This document shows, in pieces, positions 8,329 to 17,545 of a stretch of 38,364 nucleotides of DNA. Each line of letters opens with the position of its first letter. Position 1 is the stretch's first letter. The translations under genes and the position numbers were made by a program. The notes under the pieces are model-generated. The model saw nothing but the letters and a program-made list of their open reading frames with translations, did no database searches and was not told where the DNA came from. The DNA comes from UBA4292 sp002395865 (GTDB lineage Bacteria; Bacillota; Clostridia; Lachnospirales; Lachnospiraceae): the NCBI GenBank assembly GCA_946533395.1, contig CAMNBU010000022.1:1-38364 (forward strand). The letters run 5' to 3'.

Positions 8329-8399
8329 AGCGGAATACGGGAGTCGAACCCGCCTCATCGGCTTGGGAAGCCGATGTACTACCGATGTACTAATTCCGC
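8329..8399 (-). tRNA. tRNA-Gly (anticodon CCC)
   Basis: 71 nt. Acceptor GCGGAAT/ATTCCGC, D arm GTAC/GTAC, anticodon stem TCGGC/GCCGA with loop TTCCCAA, and T arm GCGGG-TTCGACT-CCCGT all fold. The discriminator is U73, as in bacterial tRNA-Gly. CCA is not encoded. Confidence 0.93.
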
Positions 8400-8411
8400 G
8401 CTGTGCGTATA

Positions 8412-8440
8412 AGTTTAGCACCCGGAGCATTTTTTTTCAA
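8412..8440 (-). promoter_or_regulatory. Promoter of tRNA-Gly
   Basis: On the minus strand TTGAAA, 17 bases, TAAACT, ending 12 bases before the tRNA 5' end. Confidence 0.7.
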
Positions 8441-8546
8441 GTGGATTTTCACAGAATTACCACAATTTTATCACAGTTCGGTTAAAAACAGGCCGTATTA
8501 TAAGGGCACAACAACAAAAACCGACAGGATGAAGGAGGTAATCAAC

Positions 8547-10397
8547 ATGAGAAGAAGGTATATGTATTTGGGAATAGGAACGGCGCTGGCACTTTCACTT
8601 TCAGCCTGTGCTTCCGATAAGCAGAGCACGGCGGATACTTCTGCTGTGGCTGAAAAGACGCGGGAGGATGTAAAGGACAGCGAGACAGCCGATAAGACCG
8701 GGGACAGTGAGCAGAAAGATACGGAGGCCGAGGAAGAGGAAACTTCGGAAAAAGGAAAGACAGGCAGGGACGGTACACAGGGAGAAGACGGAAAGAAGGA
8801 AAAGTCCTCTTCAGACTCGGAGCAGGGACAGGACACAGAAGAGCCGGGCCTTTATATAATGGGGGATGGTGCCTCCCAGCCGGGTGATCCCGGCATAGGA
8901 GATAAGGGAAACATGCCGTGGTCAAACGGTGAGATGCCCGACTTCTCTGATGGAGAGATGCCTGAGATGCCTGACGGGCAGATGCCTGATTTTTCAGGCG
9001 AAGATCGTCCAACACCTCCCGACTGGAACGGTGAGATGCCCGATATGAGTGGCGAGAGACCCGAGATGAGCGATGGAGGCATGGGACCCGGCGGACAGAG
9101 ACCTGACGGAGGCTCCGGACAGAGAGGACAGAGACCTGACGGCAGCCAGGGAGGCCAGGGAGGTCCCGGCGGTATGCCGGGCGGCAACAGCGCTTCATCG
9201 GTAAGCTACAGCGCCACTGAGGAGATCACATCAGCGAAGGAGGTCTTTAAACAGAACTATACAAGCGATACAGCGGATGTAAGCGCTCTTATCGTAAATA
9301 CCGATGAGGCAGTGACGCTGGATAGTATAACAGTAAACAAGAGCGGTAGCTCCGACGGCGGTGACAGCTGTAATTTCTACGGATTGAACGCGGCAGTACT
9401 GGCCATGGGAGGATCCACGACTACCATAACAGGAGCCGATATAACCTCCGACGCGGATGGCGCTAACGGAGTATTCTGCTACGGCGGCAACGGCGGAAGC
9501 AACGGAGCTGCGGGCGACGGCACGAAGGTCATCATAAGTGACAGCACTATTACCACCACAGGAAACGGCTCGGGCGGAATCATGACCACCGGCGGCGGTA
9601 TCATGGAGGCGAACAACCTGACGGTAAATACAAGCGGCAGGTCCTCTGCGGCCATCCGCACCGACAGGGGTGGCGGAACGGTAAGCGTCACCGGCGGAAG
9701 CTACACATCGAATGGTCTCGGCTCACCTGCCATCTATTCCACGGCAGATATAACCGTGAGCGATGCGACTCTTACATCGAATCTTTCCGAGGGCGTGTGC
9801 ATAGAGGGTAAGAACGCCATCACTTTAAATAACTGCGATCTGACTGCTGACAACACACAGAGAAACGGTAATGCGACCTTCCTCGACACTGTCATGATTT
9901 ATCAGTCCATGTCCGGGGATGCCGACAGTGGTACGAGCTCGTTTACGATGAGCGGCGGAAGCCTTACAAGCAAGAGCGGACATGTATTTCATGTGACAAA
10001 CACAAATGCTGTCATCACGCTGAAATCCGTTGATATAGTTAACGAGGATGACGAAGACGTACTCATCTCGGTATGCGACGACGGCTGGAGCGGCGCGGGC
10101 AATACGGCAACGCTCATCGCCATCGACCAGGAACTCTCAGGCTCCGTGCTCGTGGGCGATAACTCCACACTGACACTGCGCCTCGAGAATTCTGCCTTTA
10201 CCGGCAGCATCAGCGGCAATATCACGAACGCCGCGGGTGATACCGTATCCACATCTGCCGGAAATGTATCCGTTATACTGGACGATAACAGCACCTGGAT
10301 CCTCACGGCCGACAGCTATATCACATCCTTTGAAGGGAATGCGGATAACATCGATACGAACGGATATACTGTGTATCTGAACGGTGAAGCAATGTGA
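8547..10397 (+). CDS. Lipoprotein with Gly-Pro-Met-Asp-rich stalk and a right-handed beta-helix-like domain
   Basis: 616 residues. The start at 8547 follows AAGGAGG with good spacing and gives MRRRYMYLGIGTALALSLSAC, a lipoprotein signal with lipobox LSAC (Cys 21). Residues about 25-105 are a charged Glu/Lys/Ser/Asp tether. Residues about 120-215 are low-complexity, with repeated GEMPDFS/GEMPEMP motifs then GGQRPDG/GGPGG. Residues about 225-616 are rich in Gly, Ser, Thr and Asn, with recurring ITxSDATLTS and MSGGSLTSKSG units, the pattern of parallel beta-helix surface domains that often bind or act on carbohydrate. No catalytic residues can be named. It lies directly upstream of a giant permease but has a separate promoter. 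Confidence 0.82.
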   Translation: MRRRYMYLGIGTALALSLSACASDKQSTADTSAVAEKTREDVKDSETADKTGDSEQKDTEAEEEETSEKGKTGRDGTQGEDGKKEKSSSDSEQGQDTEEPGLYIMGDGASQPGDPGIGDKGNMPWSNGEMPDFSDGEMPEMPDGQMPDFSGEDRPTPPDWNGEMPDMSGERPEMSDGGMGPGGQRPDGGSGQRGQRPDGSQGGQGGPGGMPGGNSASSVSYSATEEITSAKEVFKQNYTSDTADVSALIVNTDEAVTLDSITVNKSGSSDGGDSCNFYGLNAAVLAMGGSTTTITGADITSDADGANGVFCYGGNGGSNGAAGDGTKVIISDSTITTTGNGSGGIMTTGGGIMEANNLTVNTSGRSSAAIRTDRGGGTVSVTGGSYTSNGLGSPAIYSTADITVSDATLTSNLSEGVCIEGKNAITLNNCDLTADNTQRNGNATFLDTVMIYQSMSGDADSGTSSFTMSGGSLTSKSGHVFHVTNTNAVITLKSVDIVNEDDEDVLISVCDDGWSGAGNTATLIAIDQELSGSVLVGDNSTLTLRLENSAFTGSISGNITNAAGDTVSTSAGNVSVILDDNSTWILTADSYITSFEGNADNIDTNGYTVYLNGEAM

Positions 10398-10456
10398 TGA
10401 TTTATGGGTGAGATAGTACAGAATATTTCTCTGTACATAATTGTAATACAAACTCC

Positions 10457-10486
10457 TTGACAGAGCCCTGCCATTAAAGCTACAAT
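10457..10486 (+). promoter_or_regulatory. Promoter for the giant FtsX-like permease
   Basis: Consensus TTGACA, 18-base spacer, TACAAT. The leader is about 57 bases and contains a GC-rich GCGGG/CCCGC hairpin. Just upstream, 10416-10436 forms a 7-bp hairpin (GTACAGA/TCTGTAC) with no clear T-tract after the lipoprotein gene. Confidence 0.75.
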
Positions 10487-10549
10487 CAAAAGGATAGACT
10501 GTAGTTTTGATGCGGGGCTTTTTGTGCCCGCAGAGCATGTGAGGCGTTT

Positions 10550-13500
10550 ATGACCAAGGGACAGCGAAAGGATCTCCGGAGGGAGATACTTAGAAATAAA
10601 AGCAGATTTCTGTCCATACTTTTTATCGTAGCTCTGGGAGTGGCATTTTTGTCAGGTATCAGGGCTGCGGAGCCTGACATGCTTATAAGCGTGGACGAGT
10701 ATTACGACGATGTGGAGTTCATGGATATCAGGGTCATATCCACGCTCGGGCTTACGCAGTCCGATGTGGATGAGATCAGTTCCGTGAAGGGCGTATCGTA
10801 CGCGTGCGGCGGCAAATATACCGAGACATTTGCTCACTTTATCGACAGGACGGGGCAGGAGGAGAGAATCGAGACCAAGACGCTGAAGGTCTACGGTTAC
10901 TTAAGCGGTATCAACGAGCCCCACGTGAAGGAGGGCGAGGTTCCGCAGGCTCCGGGGGAGTGCTTCATCGACTCTCATCTGGCGAATGCTTACAATATCG
11001 ATATAGGCGAGGAGGTCACGCTGCTTTCGGGAACGGACGCACCGCTCTCGGACACGCTGACGACGGAAACATATAAGGTCGTGGGAATAGGCTATTCTCC
11101 GTGGTACCTGCATTTTGACAGGGGCACCGGGAGCATCGGCACGGGAAGCATCGATTATTTCATCATGATCGACAAGCAGTGCTTCGTAGAGGATTACTAT
11201 ACGGAGATCTATGTGCAGGCGGAGGGAGCTAAGGAACTCATCAGCGGCACCGATGAGTACGACGAGCTCGTCGACAGAGTGGTGTCGCGAATAAGGCTGC
11301 TCGAGAAGAATGCGGCACACAGGAGGCTCGAGGAGGTCAGATGGCAGGCTCTCAACAAAGCGTACGACAGTGATGAGTACAGGGAGAAATACGACGAGGA
11401 GTACGAGAAGGCTCTGAAGGAGGCCAAGGAGGAGGCCTACAACGAGGCCTATGACAAGGTGCTTCGGGACGCCTACGACGCGGCGCTGTCAGAGGCTATG
11501 GAGACCGCCAGATCGGAGGCACTAAGGACGGTAAAAGCCGAAGCACTCGAGGAGGCGGTAAATACCGCACGTGAGGAGGCCTACAAGACTGCCTACGAGA
11601 CCGCGAGGAGCCAGGCCTATGAGGAGGCTCTTAAGAAGGTTAAGGAGGAGGGGTATGCCGCCGCCATGGAGCAGGCGAAGGCTCAGGCGTATGACATTGC
11701 CCTATCGCAGACACGCGCTCAGGCCTACGACATGGGTTACAGTCAGATCGAAGGCTATATAGACAGTATATGCGACAGGGTGGTGGATGCGGCACTGAAA
11801 CTGGACGATGACAGCCGTGAGGAGCTGATAGAGATACTTCGGGATCCTTCTCCCACCGTAAATGACAGGATCAAAAGATCTGCGGTGTTTTTTGAAAAGC
11901 TGGGACTGGCTCCGCCCGAGCCTGTGGATCTGGGTACCATGACGCAAAGCAGGATATATCAGCTTGTGGTCGACGCGCTGGCAGAGTATATCAGGGCGGG
12001 GGAGATAAAGCCTGAGAATGCCGAGCAGATAAAGCAACAGGTGAAGGCGGCGGTCACGCCGCAGGTTAAGGGCATATACGACGACTATTTCAACAGTCAG
12101 TTCGATACTCTGTACAAGACGCTGTTTGACTTACAGTTTGAGTCCGAATTTGAGAAGCAGTATGGGGACACCGTGCGAGCGGAGTTTGACAGGACATTTG
12201 ACGCGCAGTATAAGGAGGCATTTGACAAGGGCTTTGACGATACATTCGAGAGGGAGTACGCTCCCATGGTGCGCGAGCAGTTCGACGCGACCTTCGACAC
12301 GCAGTACCTTCCGATCATAAAGATACAGTTTGAGGAGACGTTCGAGAACGAACATCTGGACGAGTTCAACGAGCAGTTCGAGAAGACATTCATGGAGGAG
12401 CATTTAGGCGAATTCGAGGAAGCCTTCTACGAGGGATTCGAGAAGGAAGGAAAGCCGCAGTTTGACAGCGAGTTCGAGAAGACCTTCGAGGACGAGTACA
12501 GAAGTGTTTTCGACGACGCGTTCAGCACCAAATTCAATGAGGCATTCGAGGAGGAGGCGCTAGGGAAGATAGATGAGGAGCTGAGGCTGCCGAAGTGGTA
12601 TGTGTTCAACCGCACGGCGTCTGTTCCCACTTATGTGGAGTACATACAGGATGCGCAGGGCATCGGCAAGATAGGTACCGTATTTCCGGTGATATTCTTC
12701 CTTGTGGCCGCGCTCGTGGCACTCACCACTATGACGAGAATGGTGGATGATGAGAGGCTGCAGATAGGCTCACTGAAGGCACTGGGTTACTCCAAGATGA
12801 GTATCGCCGCCAAATATCTGACATACACGCTGCTCGCGTCGGTGACCGGTTCTGTCATAGGCTTCTTCGCGGGCGAGAAGATATTCCCTATAGTTATAAT
12901 GCAGGGCTACGGGATACTTTTTGTTGATATCCCCGTAATGAGCGCGCCGTATCAGTGGTGGATAGCGTTCTATTCGTCCGTTGCTGCGATCGGCTCCGTG
13001 ACGGTGGCCGCGCTGGCATCGTGCCTGAAAGCATCCGTACAGAAGCCGGTGGCGCTTATGAGACCCCCCGCGCCCAGGGCCGGAAGCCGTATAATACTGG
13101 AACATATACCATTCCTGTGGAAGCATATGAGCTTTACCGCCAAGGCGTCCATGAGAAACCTCTTCAGGTATAAGAAGAGGCTGTTCATGACGGTATTCGG
13201 TATCGCGGGCTGCATGGGACTTATGATGGTCGGCTACGGGCTTAAGGATTCCATCATGACCATTACCGACACCCAGTACAAGACGCTCTTTTTATACGAC
13301 GCGTCTGTGACGGTGAGCTCGGATGCCTCCGACGAGGCTGCAAAGGAGCTGATGGACGCCATAGACGGCTATGATGGCGTCAATGACACGATGCGCATGT
13401 TCACTCAGAATCTGGAGCTCATTTACGGCGATACCACACGGAATGTGACCCTCTACGTGCCCCATGACATCGAAAAGATAGATAATTATATAAAGCTTCG

Positions 13501-14269
13501 CGACCGTGAGAGCGGTGAAGTGTACGCGTACCCGAGGACCGGAGCCGCCATAAGCGAAAAGTCCGCAAGACAGCTCGGCGTAAAGGTGGGGGACGAGGTG
13601 GAATTCACTCTTGCGGACAGAAGCTGCAGCGTGAAGATCGAGGTCATCTTCGAAAACTATGTCTATCACTATCTTATGATATCACCTGAGACCTATGAGC
13701 AGCTGACGGGCAGCGCGCCCGAATGCAATACTCTCTTCCTTATGGACGAGAGCAGGGATGAGGAACTCCAGAAGAGGCTGAGCACTTTTATAATGACATT
13801 TCCGGCCGCAGGGGGCGTGTCGTTCATATCGGGCCTCAGCGGTACTCTCGACAACATGCTCGTGAGCCTGAACGGCGTCATCTGGGTGCTCATAATATCC
13901 GCCGGACTGCTCGCTTTCGTCGTTCTCTACAACCTGAACAACATAAGTATCTCAGAGAGAAGGCGCGAGCTGGCCACGATAAAGGTCCTGGGCTTTTACA
14001 ACGGCGAGGTCGCCGCGTATGTATACAGGGACAATATATGGCTGACTGCGTTCGGCTGTGTGGCGGGCGTGTTCTTCGGGCGTTTCCTGCATGCGTTCGT
14101 GATCGACACCGTCGAGGTCGACATGCTCATGTTCGGGCGAAATATCAATCTTGACAGCTATATTACATGCATTCTGTTCACACTTGCGTTTGCTGTGGCG
14201 GTAAATGTGCTTATGTATTTCCAGCTGAAGCGTATCGATATGGTCGAATCACTGAAATCTGTGGAGTGA
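10550..14269 (+). CDS. Giant FtsX/MacB-like ABC permease with two long tetrad-repeat insertions
   Basis: 1239 residues. A first membrane helix (about 17-38) is followed by a MacB-like extracellular domain (about 40-265), then two very regular regions. About 275-400: nearly every fourth residue is Tyr, Leu, Lys, Arg or Met, usually preceded by Ala. About 509-670: every fourth residue is Phe, Tyr, Val, Ile or His. Three more membrane helices (about 706-728, 752-780, 802-824), another at about 877-900, a second extracellular domain and three final helices (about 1110-1225) complete a duplicated FtsX layout. MRPPAPRAG after the first half is typical. Family members work with an ABC ATPase, often in lipid, peptide or wall-related export or signalling; no ATPase is adjacent, so the partner is elsewhere. 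GAGG precedes the ATG. Confidence 0.88.
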   Translation: MTKGQRKDLRREILRNKSRFLSILFIVALGVAFLSGIRAAEPDMLISVDEYYDDVEFMDIRVISTLGLTQSDVDEISSVKGVSYACGGKYTETFAHFIDRTGQEERIETKTLKVYGYLSGINEPHVKEGEVPQAPGECFIDSHLANAYNIDIGEEVTLLSGTDAPLSDTLTTETYKVVGIGYSPWYLHFDRGTGSIGTGSIDYFIMIDKQCFVEDYYTEIYVQAEGAKELISGTDEYDELVDRVVSRIRLLEKNAAHRRLEEVRWQALNKAYDSDEYREKYDEEYEKALKEAKEEAYNEAYDKVLRDAYDAALSEAMETARSEALRTVKAEALEEAVNTAREEAYKTAYETARSQAYEEALKKVKEEGYAAAMEQAKAQAYDIALSQTRAQAYDMGYSQIEGYIDSICDRVVDAALKLDDDSREELIEILRDPSPTVNDRIKRSAVFFEKLGLAPPEPVDLGTMTQSRIYQLVVDALAEYIRAGEIKPENAEQIKQQVKAAVTPQVKGIYDDYFNSQFDTLYKTLFDLQFESEFEKQYGDTVRAEFDRTFDAQYKEAFDKGFDDTFEREYAPMVREQFDATFDTQYLPIIKIQFEETFENEHLDEFNEQFEKTFMEEHLGEFEEAFYEGFEKEGKPQFDSEFEKTFEDEYRSVFDDAFSTKFNEAFEEEALGKIDEELRLPKWYVFNRTASVPTYVEYIQDAQGIGKIGTVFPVIFFLVAALVALTTMTRMVDDERLQIGSLKALGYSKMSIAAKYLTYTLLASVTGSVIGFFAGEKIFPIVIMQGYGILFVDIPVMSAPYQWWIAFYSSVAAIGSVTVAALASCLKASVQKPVALMRPPAPRAGSRIILEHIPFLWKHMSFTAKASMRNLFRYKKRLFMTVFGIAGCMGLMMVGYGLKDSIMTITDTQYKTLFLYDASVTVSSDASDEAAKELMDAIDGYDGVNDTMRMFTQNLELIYGDTTRNVTLYVPHDIEKIDNYIKLRDRESGEVYAYPRTGAAISEKSARQLGVKVGDEVEFTLADRSCSVKIEVIFENYVYHYLMISPETYEQLTGSAPECNTLFLMDESRDEELQKRLSTFIMTFPAAGGVSFISGLSGTLDNMLVSLNGVIWVLIISAGLLAFVVLYNLNNISISERRRELATIKVLGFYNGEVAAYVYRDNIWLTAFGCVAGVFFGRFLHAFVIDTVEVDMLMFGRNINLDSYITCILFTLAFAVAVNVLMYFQLKRIDMVESLKSVE

Positions 14270-14282
14270 TGAAATTTTACTC

Positions 14283-14311
14283 TTGTTATTTTGCGGCTTA
14301 TAGTATAAAAT
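14283..14311 (+). promoter_or_regulatory. Promoter for the GH13-to-metA gene run
   Basis: TTGTTA, 17 bases, TAAAAT, 14 bases after the permease stop. The predicted start near 14318 lies just before the first in-frame ATG at 14327, which favours the ATG at 14357 as the real start of the next gene. Confidence 0.55.
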
Positions 14312-14356
14312 AATAGCTGTATCAGTATGCCGAGGAGCTCCTTAAGAAGGAATTTT

Positions 14357-16426
14357 ATGGAACCTGAAAGATCATTCATTGGCAGAAGCGGTCTGTTCTC
14401 GGATGAGACCGGGATGTTTCGCAACCCCTCAGAACCGAATGCGGGCGACATGGTCACCGTGAAGTTCAGAGCGCAGAAGTCGGATCGCGTAAGCGTCTGG
14501 CTTCTGCTGGGCGACAAAGAGATAAAAATGAAACAAGGCTATACGGAAGGCAGGTTTGTATATTATCTGGCTTCTTTCGTCATGCCCGAAGGTACCATAA
14601 GCTACGACTTCAGGATAGTGGGCAAGGAGGAGACGCTCTACTACAACAAGCTCGGCTGGGTGTTAAGCCGCGACCCATACTACGCGTTCAGGGTAACGGC
14701 CGGCTTCAAGACCCCGGACTGGGCTAAGGGCGCGGTAATCTACCAGATATTCGTTGACAGATTCTGCAGATGCGACTGGACGAACGACGTTGAGGACAAT
14801 GAATACTTCTACATAAACGGCCCGAGCGTGCGCGTGAAGGACTGGTACGAGCTTCCGAAGGTGTTTGACGTCAGATGCTTCTACGGCGGAGACCTGGAGG
14901 GCGTGCGCAGCAAGCTCGAATACCTGCGCTCCCTCGGAGTCGAGGTCATTTACTTCAATCCGCTCTTCGTGTCCCCTTCGAACCACAAGTACGATTCGCA
15001 GGATTACGATCACATCGACCCGCACATAGGAGTCATCATAAATGACGGCGGCGAGCTTTTAGAGGACGGAGAGACCGACAATTCAAAGGCAAGCAAGTAC
15101 ATAATCCGTACCACAGATCCGGAGAATCTCGCGGCGAGCGATAAGTATTTCGCTGAGCTGGTGGCCCAGGCGCACGAGATGGGTATGAGGGTCATACTCG
15201 ACGGTGTATTCAACCACTGCGGTTCATTCAACCGCTGGCTGGACCGCGAGGGCATATACGAGAACCGCGAGGGCTACGAGAAGGGCGCTTATGTGAGCAG
15301 CCGCAGCCCCTACAGGAATTACTTCTCCTTCTCTGAGGATACATGGCCGTACAATGATTCCTACGACGGCTGGTGGGGACACAACACCCTTCCGAAGCTC
15401 AACTACGAGGAGTCTCCCGAACTCTACGCGGACATCATGCGCATAGCGGCGAAATGGGTATCCCCGCCGTATAACTGCGATGGCTGGAGACTGGATGTGG
15501 CGGCGGATGTCGGTCACACACCCGAATTCAACCACAAGTTCTGGCGCGATTTCAGGAAGGCCGTGAAGGCTGCCAATCCCGACGCCATCATACTTGCGGA
15601 GAACTACGGCGATCCTTCGCCGTGGCTGAACGGTGACCAGTGGGACACCGTCATGAACTATGACGCGTTCATGGAGCCCATCACATGGTTTCTGACAGGC
15701 CTGGAGAAGCATTCCGACGAGTACAATGCGGGCCTGCACGGAAACGGCGACTGGTTCTTTAAAAATATAATCCACAACATGAGCAAGTTCCAGCAGGCCT
15801 CGCTTTCCGTGGCCATGAACGAGCTCTCAAATCACGATCACAGCCGCTTCCTCACCAGAACGAACTCCACGGTCGGAAGACTGGCTACGAGGGGGTCGGA
15901 TGCGGCCGGCAGAGGAATCAAGTACGGCCTCTTAAAGGCGGCCGTGGTGTTCCAGATGACCTGGCCGGGAGCACCCACCATCTACTACGGCGACGAGACC
16001 GGCGTTGTGGGCTGGACGGATCCGGACAACAGAAGAACATTTCCGTGGGGACATGAGAACTGGGAGCTTATCGAGTTCCACAAGTATATCATTTCCATGC
16101 ACAAGAAGATATCGTGCCTGAGGACAGGCTCGGTAAAGCCGCTCATCGGAACGGATCATCTGATCGCATACGGAAGATTCGATGAGAAGAATCAGGCGGT
16201 GGTCGTCATCAACACGAAGGAGGAGACCAGAAGCGTGGCTCTTCCGGTATGGCAGCTGGGCATACCCGACGGGGAGCAGGCGGTAAAGCGCATCATGTGC
16301 ACCTACGAATCCGGCTGCAATGTCGGCCGCGAGATGTACCCGGTAAACGATGGTTATCTGAAGGCGTCCCTGGGACCTCTGACATCCCTTCTTTTTGTGG
16401 CCGGTGACTATGACTATAAGAGGTAG
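14357..16426 (+). CDS. GH13 alpha-glycosidase (neopullulanase / cyclomaltodextrinase type)
   Basis: 689 residues, no signal peptide, so probably cytoplasmic. An N-terminal CBM34-like beta domain (about 1-120) precedes the catalytic barrel, as in maltogenic amylase, neopullulanase and cyclomaltodextrinase. The four GH13 regions are visible: DGVFNH (from residue 282), GWRLDVAAD with nucleophile Asp380, LAENYG with acid/base Glu415, and NHDHS with Asp494. It would hydrolyse alpha-1,4 and possibly alpha-1,6 links in short maltodextrins or cyclodextrins, fitting the glycogen phosphorylase at the window start. The start at 14357 is chosen for the AAGAAGGA site 6 bases upstream; an ATG 30 bases earlier is possible. 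The next gene begins 3 bases after the stop. Confidence 0.92.
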   Translation: MEPERSFIGRSGLFSDETGMFRNPSEPNAGDMVTVKFRAQKSDRVSVWLLLGDKEIKMKQGYTEGRFVYYLASFVMPEGTISYDFRIVGKEETLYYNKLGWVLSRDPYYAFRVTAGFKTPDWAKGAVIYQIFVDRFCRCDWTNDVEDNEYFYINGPSVRVKDWYELPKVFDVRCFYGGDLEGVRSKLEYLRSLGVEVIYFNPLFVSPSNHKYDSQDYDHIDPHIGVIINDGGELLEDGETDNSKASKYIIRTTDPENLAASDKYFAELVAQAHEMGMRVILDGVFNHCGSFNRWLDREGIYENREGYEKGAYVSSRSPYRNYFSFSEDTWPYNDSYDGWWGHNTLPKLNYEESPELYADIMRIAAKWVSPPYNCDGWRLDVAADVGHTPEFNHKFWRDFRKAVKAANPDAIILAENYGDPSPWLNGDQWDTVMNYDAFMEPITWFLTGLEKHSDEYNAGLHGNGDWFFKNIIHNMSKFQQASLSVAMNELSNHDHSRFLTRTNSTVGRLATRGSDAAGRGIKYGLLKAAVVFQMTWPGAPTIYYGDETGVVGWTDPDNRRTFPWGHENWELIEFHKYIISMHKKISCLRTGSVKPLIGTDHLIAYGRFDEKNQAVVVINTKEETRSVALPVWQLGIPDGEQAVKRIMCTYESGCNVGREMYPVNDGYLKASLGPLTSLLFVAGDYDYKR

Positions 16427-16429
16427 GAT

Positions 16430-17386
16430 ATGTCGAACTGGGAGACCACATTTGTAAAGCTTATAAAGGAAATCTGCGGGGAGGAGGGGATAACCCTCTC
16501 CTCCTTTGACGACTGGGCCTTCTGTCTTACAAAGGACGGGAGGCGCAGATTCATATACGGGTATCAGTTCGGGCTGGACGCTGCTTCGGCCTCGGGCGTG
16601 GTTAAGGACAAGGCCGCAGCGGCCGCGTTCATGGAGGATGCCGGCATACCATGCGTCCCCCACTTTTGCGTGATGAGCCCCGCCGAGCCCGCCTTCTGTA
16701 CACTCGACAGCGGCTGGAGGTTCCTTGAGGAGAAGCTCTCGGAGTACGGAAGCGTGGTAGTCAAGGATAATCTCGGCACCGGAGGCAGGAGCATCTACAG
16801 GGCCTCGGACATGAAGGAGCTCGAGAAGGCGGCGAATATGATCTTCGCCACGGCGCAGTCGCTTTCGGTAAGCCCGTACCTTCCTCTGGAGGATGAGTAC
16901 AGGGTGATAATGTACGGCGGCGAGCCCGAACTGGTATTTCGCAAGGAGAGACCCTTCGTTACCGGTGACGGAAGAAGCTGCGTGGGCGAGCTTGCCGCTC
17001 GTGTGGCGGCCGCATTCGGCGGAAGAGAGGCCGCGGAGATAGTGGGAGCCGCCGGCGCCATGTCCAAAAAAGAGCTGCTCGCCGTACCTGAGGCGGGGGA
17101 GAGAGTTCACCTTATCTGGAAGCACAATCTCGGCCAGGGTGCGAAGCCCGAGGTCATTGACCGCGGCAATATACCGACGGAAGTTATCAACCTTGCCAGA
17201 AAGGCCGCGCAGCTCTTCGGACTTAAATTCTGCTCCGTCGATGTAGTGAGCTGCGGGGACAGATTCATGATCATGGAGATAAACGGCGGGGTGATGATGG
17301 AGAATCTCGCTAACTATTCGAAGGATTACTTCGATATTGCCAAAAACCTCTACAGAAAAGCCATACGGGGGATGTTTACATGCTGA
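16430..17386 (+). CDS. ATP-grasp superfamily ligase-like protein, substrate unknown
   Basis: 318 residues. ATP-grasp features: VVVKDNLGTGGRSIY (about residues 104-118; Lys plus glycine-rich phosphate loop), DEYRVIMYGGEPELVFRKER (about 152-171), and SVDVVSCGDRFMIMEINGG (metal-binding Glu and Asn of the MEINGG motif). The last two resemble the cyanophycin-synthetase/glutathione-synthetase/RimK branch, which joins a carboxylate to an amine or thiol using ATP. No partner gene reveals the substrate. It sits 3 bases after the GH13 gene, with AGAGGTAGGA spanning the junction, and its last 7 bases overlap the next small gene, so translational coupling is likely. Confidence 0.82.
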   Translation: MSNWETTFVKLIKEICGEEGITLSSFDDWAFCLTKDGRRRFIYGYQFGLDAASASGVVKDKAAAAAFMEDAGIPCVPHFCVMSPAEPAFCTLDSGWRFLEEKLSEYGSVVVKDNLGTGGRSIYRASDMKELEKAANMIFATAQSLSVSPYLPLEDEYRVIMYGGEPELVFRKERPFVTGDGRSCVGELAARVAAAFGGREAAEIVGAAGAMSKKELLAVPEAGERVHLIWKHNLGQGAKPEVIDRGNIPTEVINLARKAAQLFGLKFCSVDVVSCGDRFMIMEINGGVMMENLANYSKDYFDIAKNLYRKAIRGMFTC

Positions 17387-17532
17387 AATTTGAGGAAGAG
17401 CTTGAAAACTTCAAGGAACTGCCCGAGATAGACGAGGCGGAGAAGGTCATAAGCAGTGAGCCACTCGCGGACATGGTGGATATACTGAAGGAGCTCACCG
17501 GACTTTCGACCGGGAAGACCGGGGAGGGCTGA
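17380..17532 (+). CDS. 50-residue acidic protein, unknown
   Basis: A short frame starting MLKFEEELENFKELPEID and ending STGKTGEG. Its ATG overlaps the ATP-grasp stop (ATGCTGA arrangement, 7-base overlap), and GGGGG just upstream could serve as a weak ribosome site. The next gene starts 13 bases after its stop. The sequence is Glu-rich and predicted mostly helical, with no membrane segment or motif I recognise. The tight overlap within an operon, and the fact that the frame fills the whole gap, support coding. It may be a partner of the ATP-grasp enzyme or of the TPR protein, but that is a guess. Confidence 0.6.
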   Translation: MLKFEEELENFKELPEIDEAEKVISSEPLADMVDILKELTGLSTGKTGEG

Positions 17533-17545
17533 GCGGAGGAAGCCT

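Noticed and set aside
8085..8393. 102-codon plus-strand frame ending VEPASSAWEADVLPMY
   Set aside because: It runs across three hairpins and antisense through the tRNA-Gly gene; the ending is the well-known artefact of translating a tRNA complement.
15932..17125. 397-codon minus-strand frame opposite the GH13 and ATP-grasp genes
   Set aside because: It spans two convincing plus-strand genes with catalytic motifs, has no domain I recognise, and long antisense frames are expected at this base composition. The same applies to 17909-18880 and 33550-34413.
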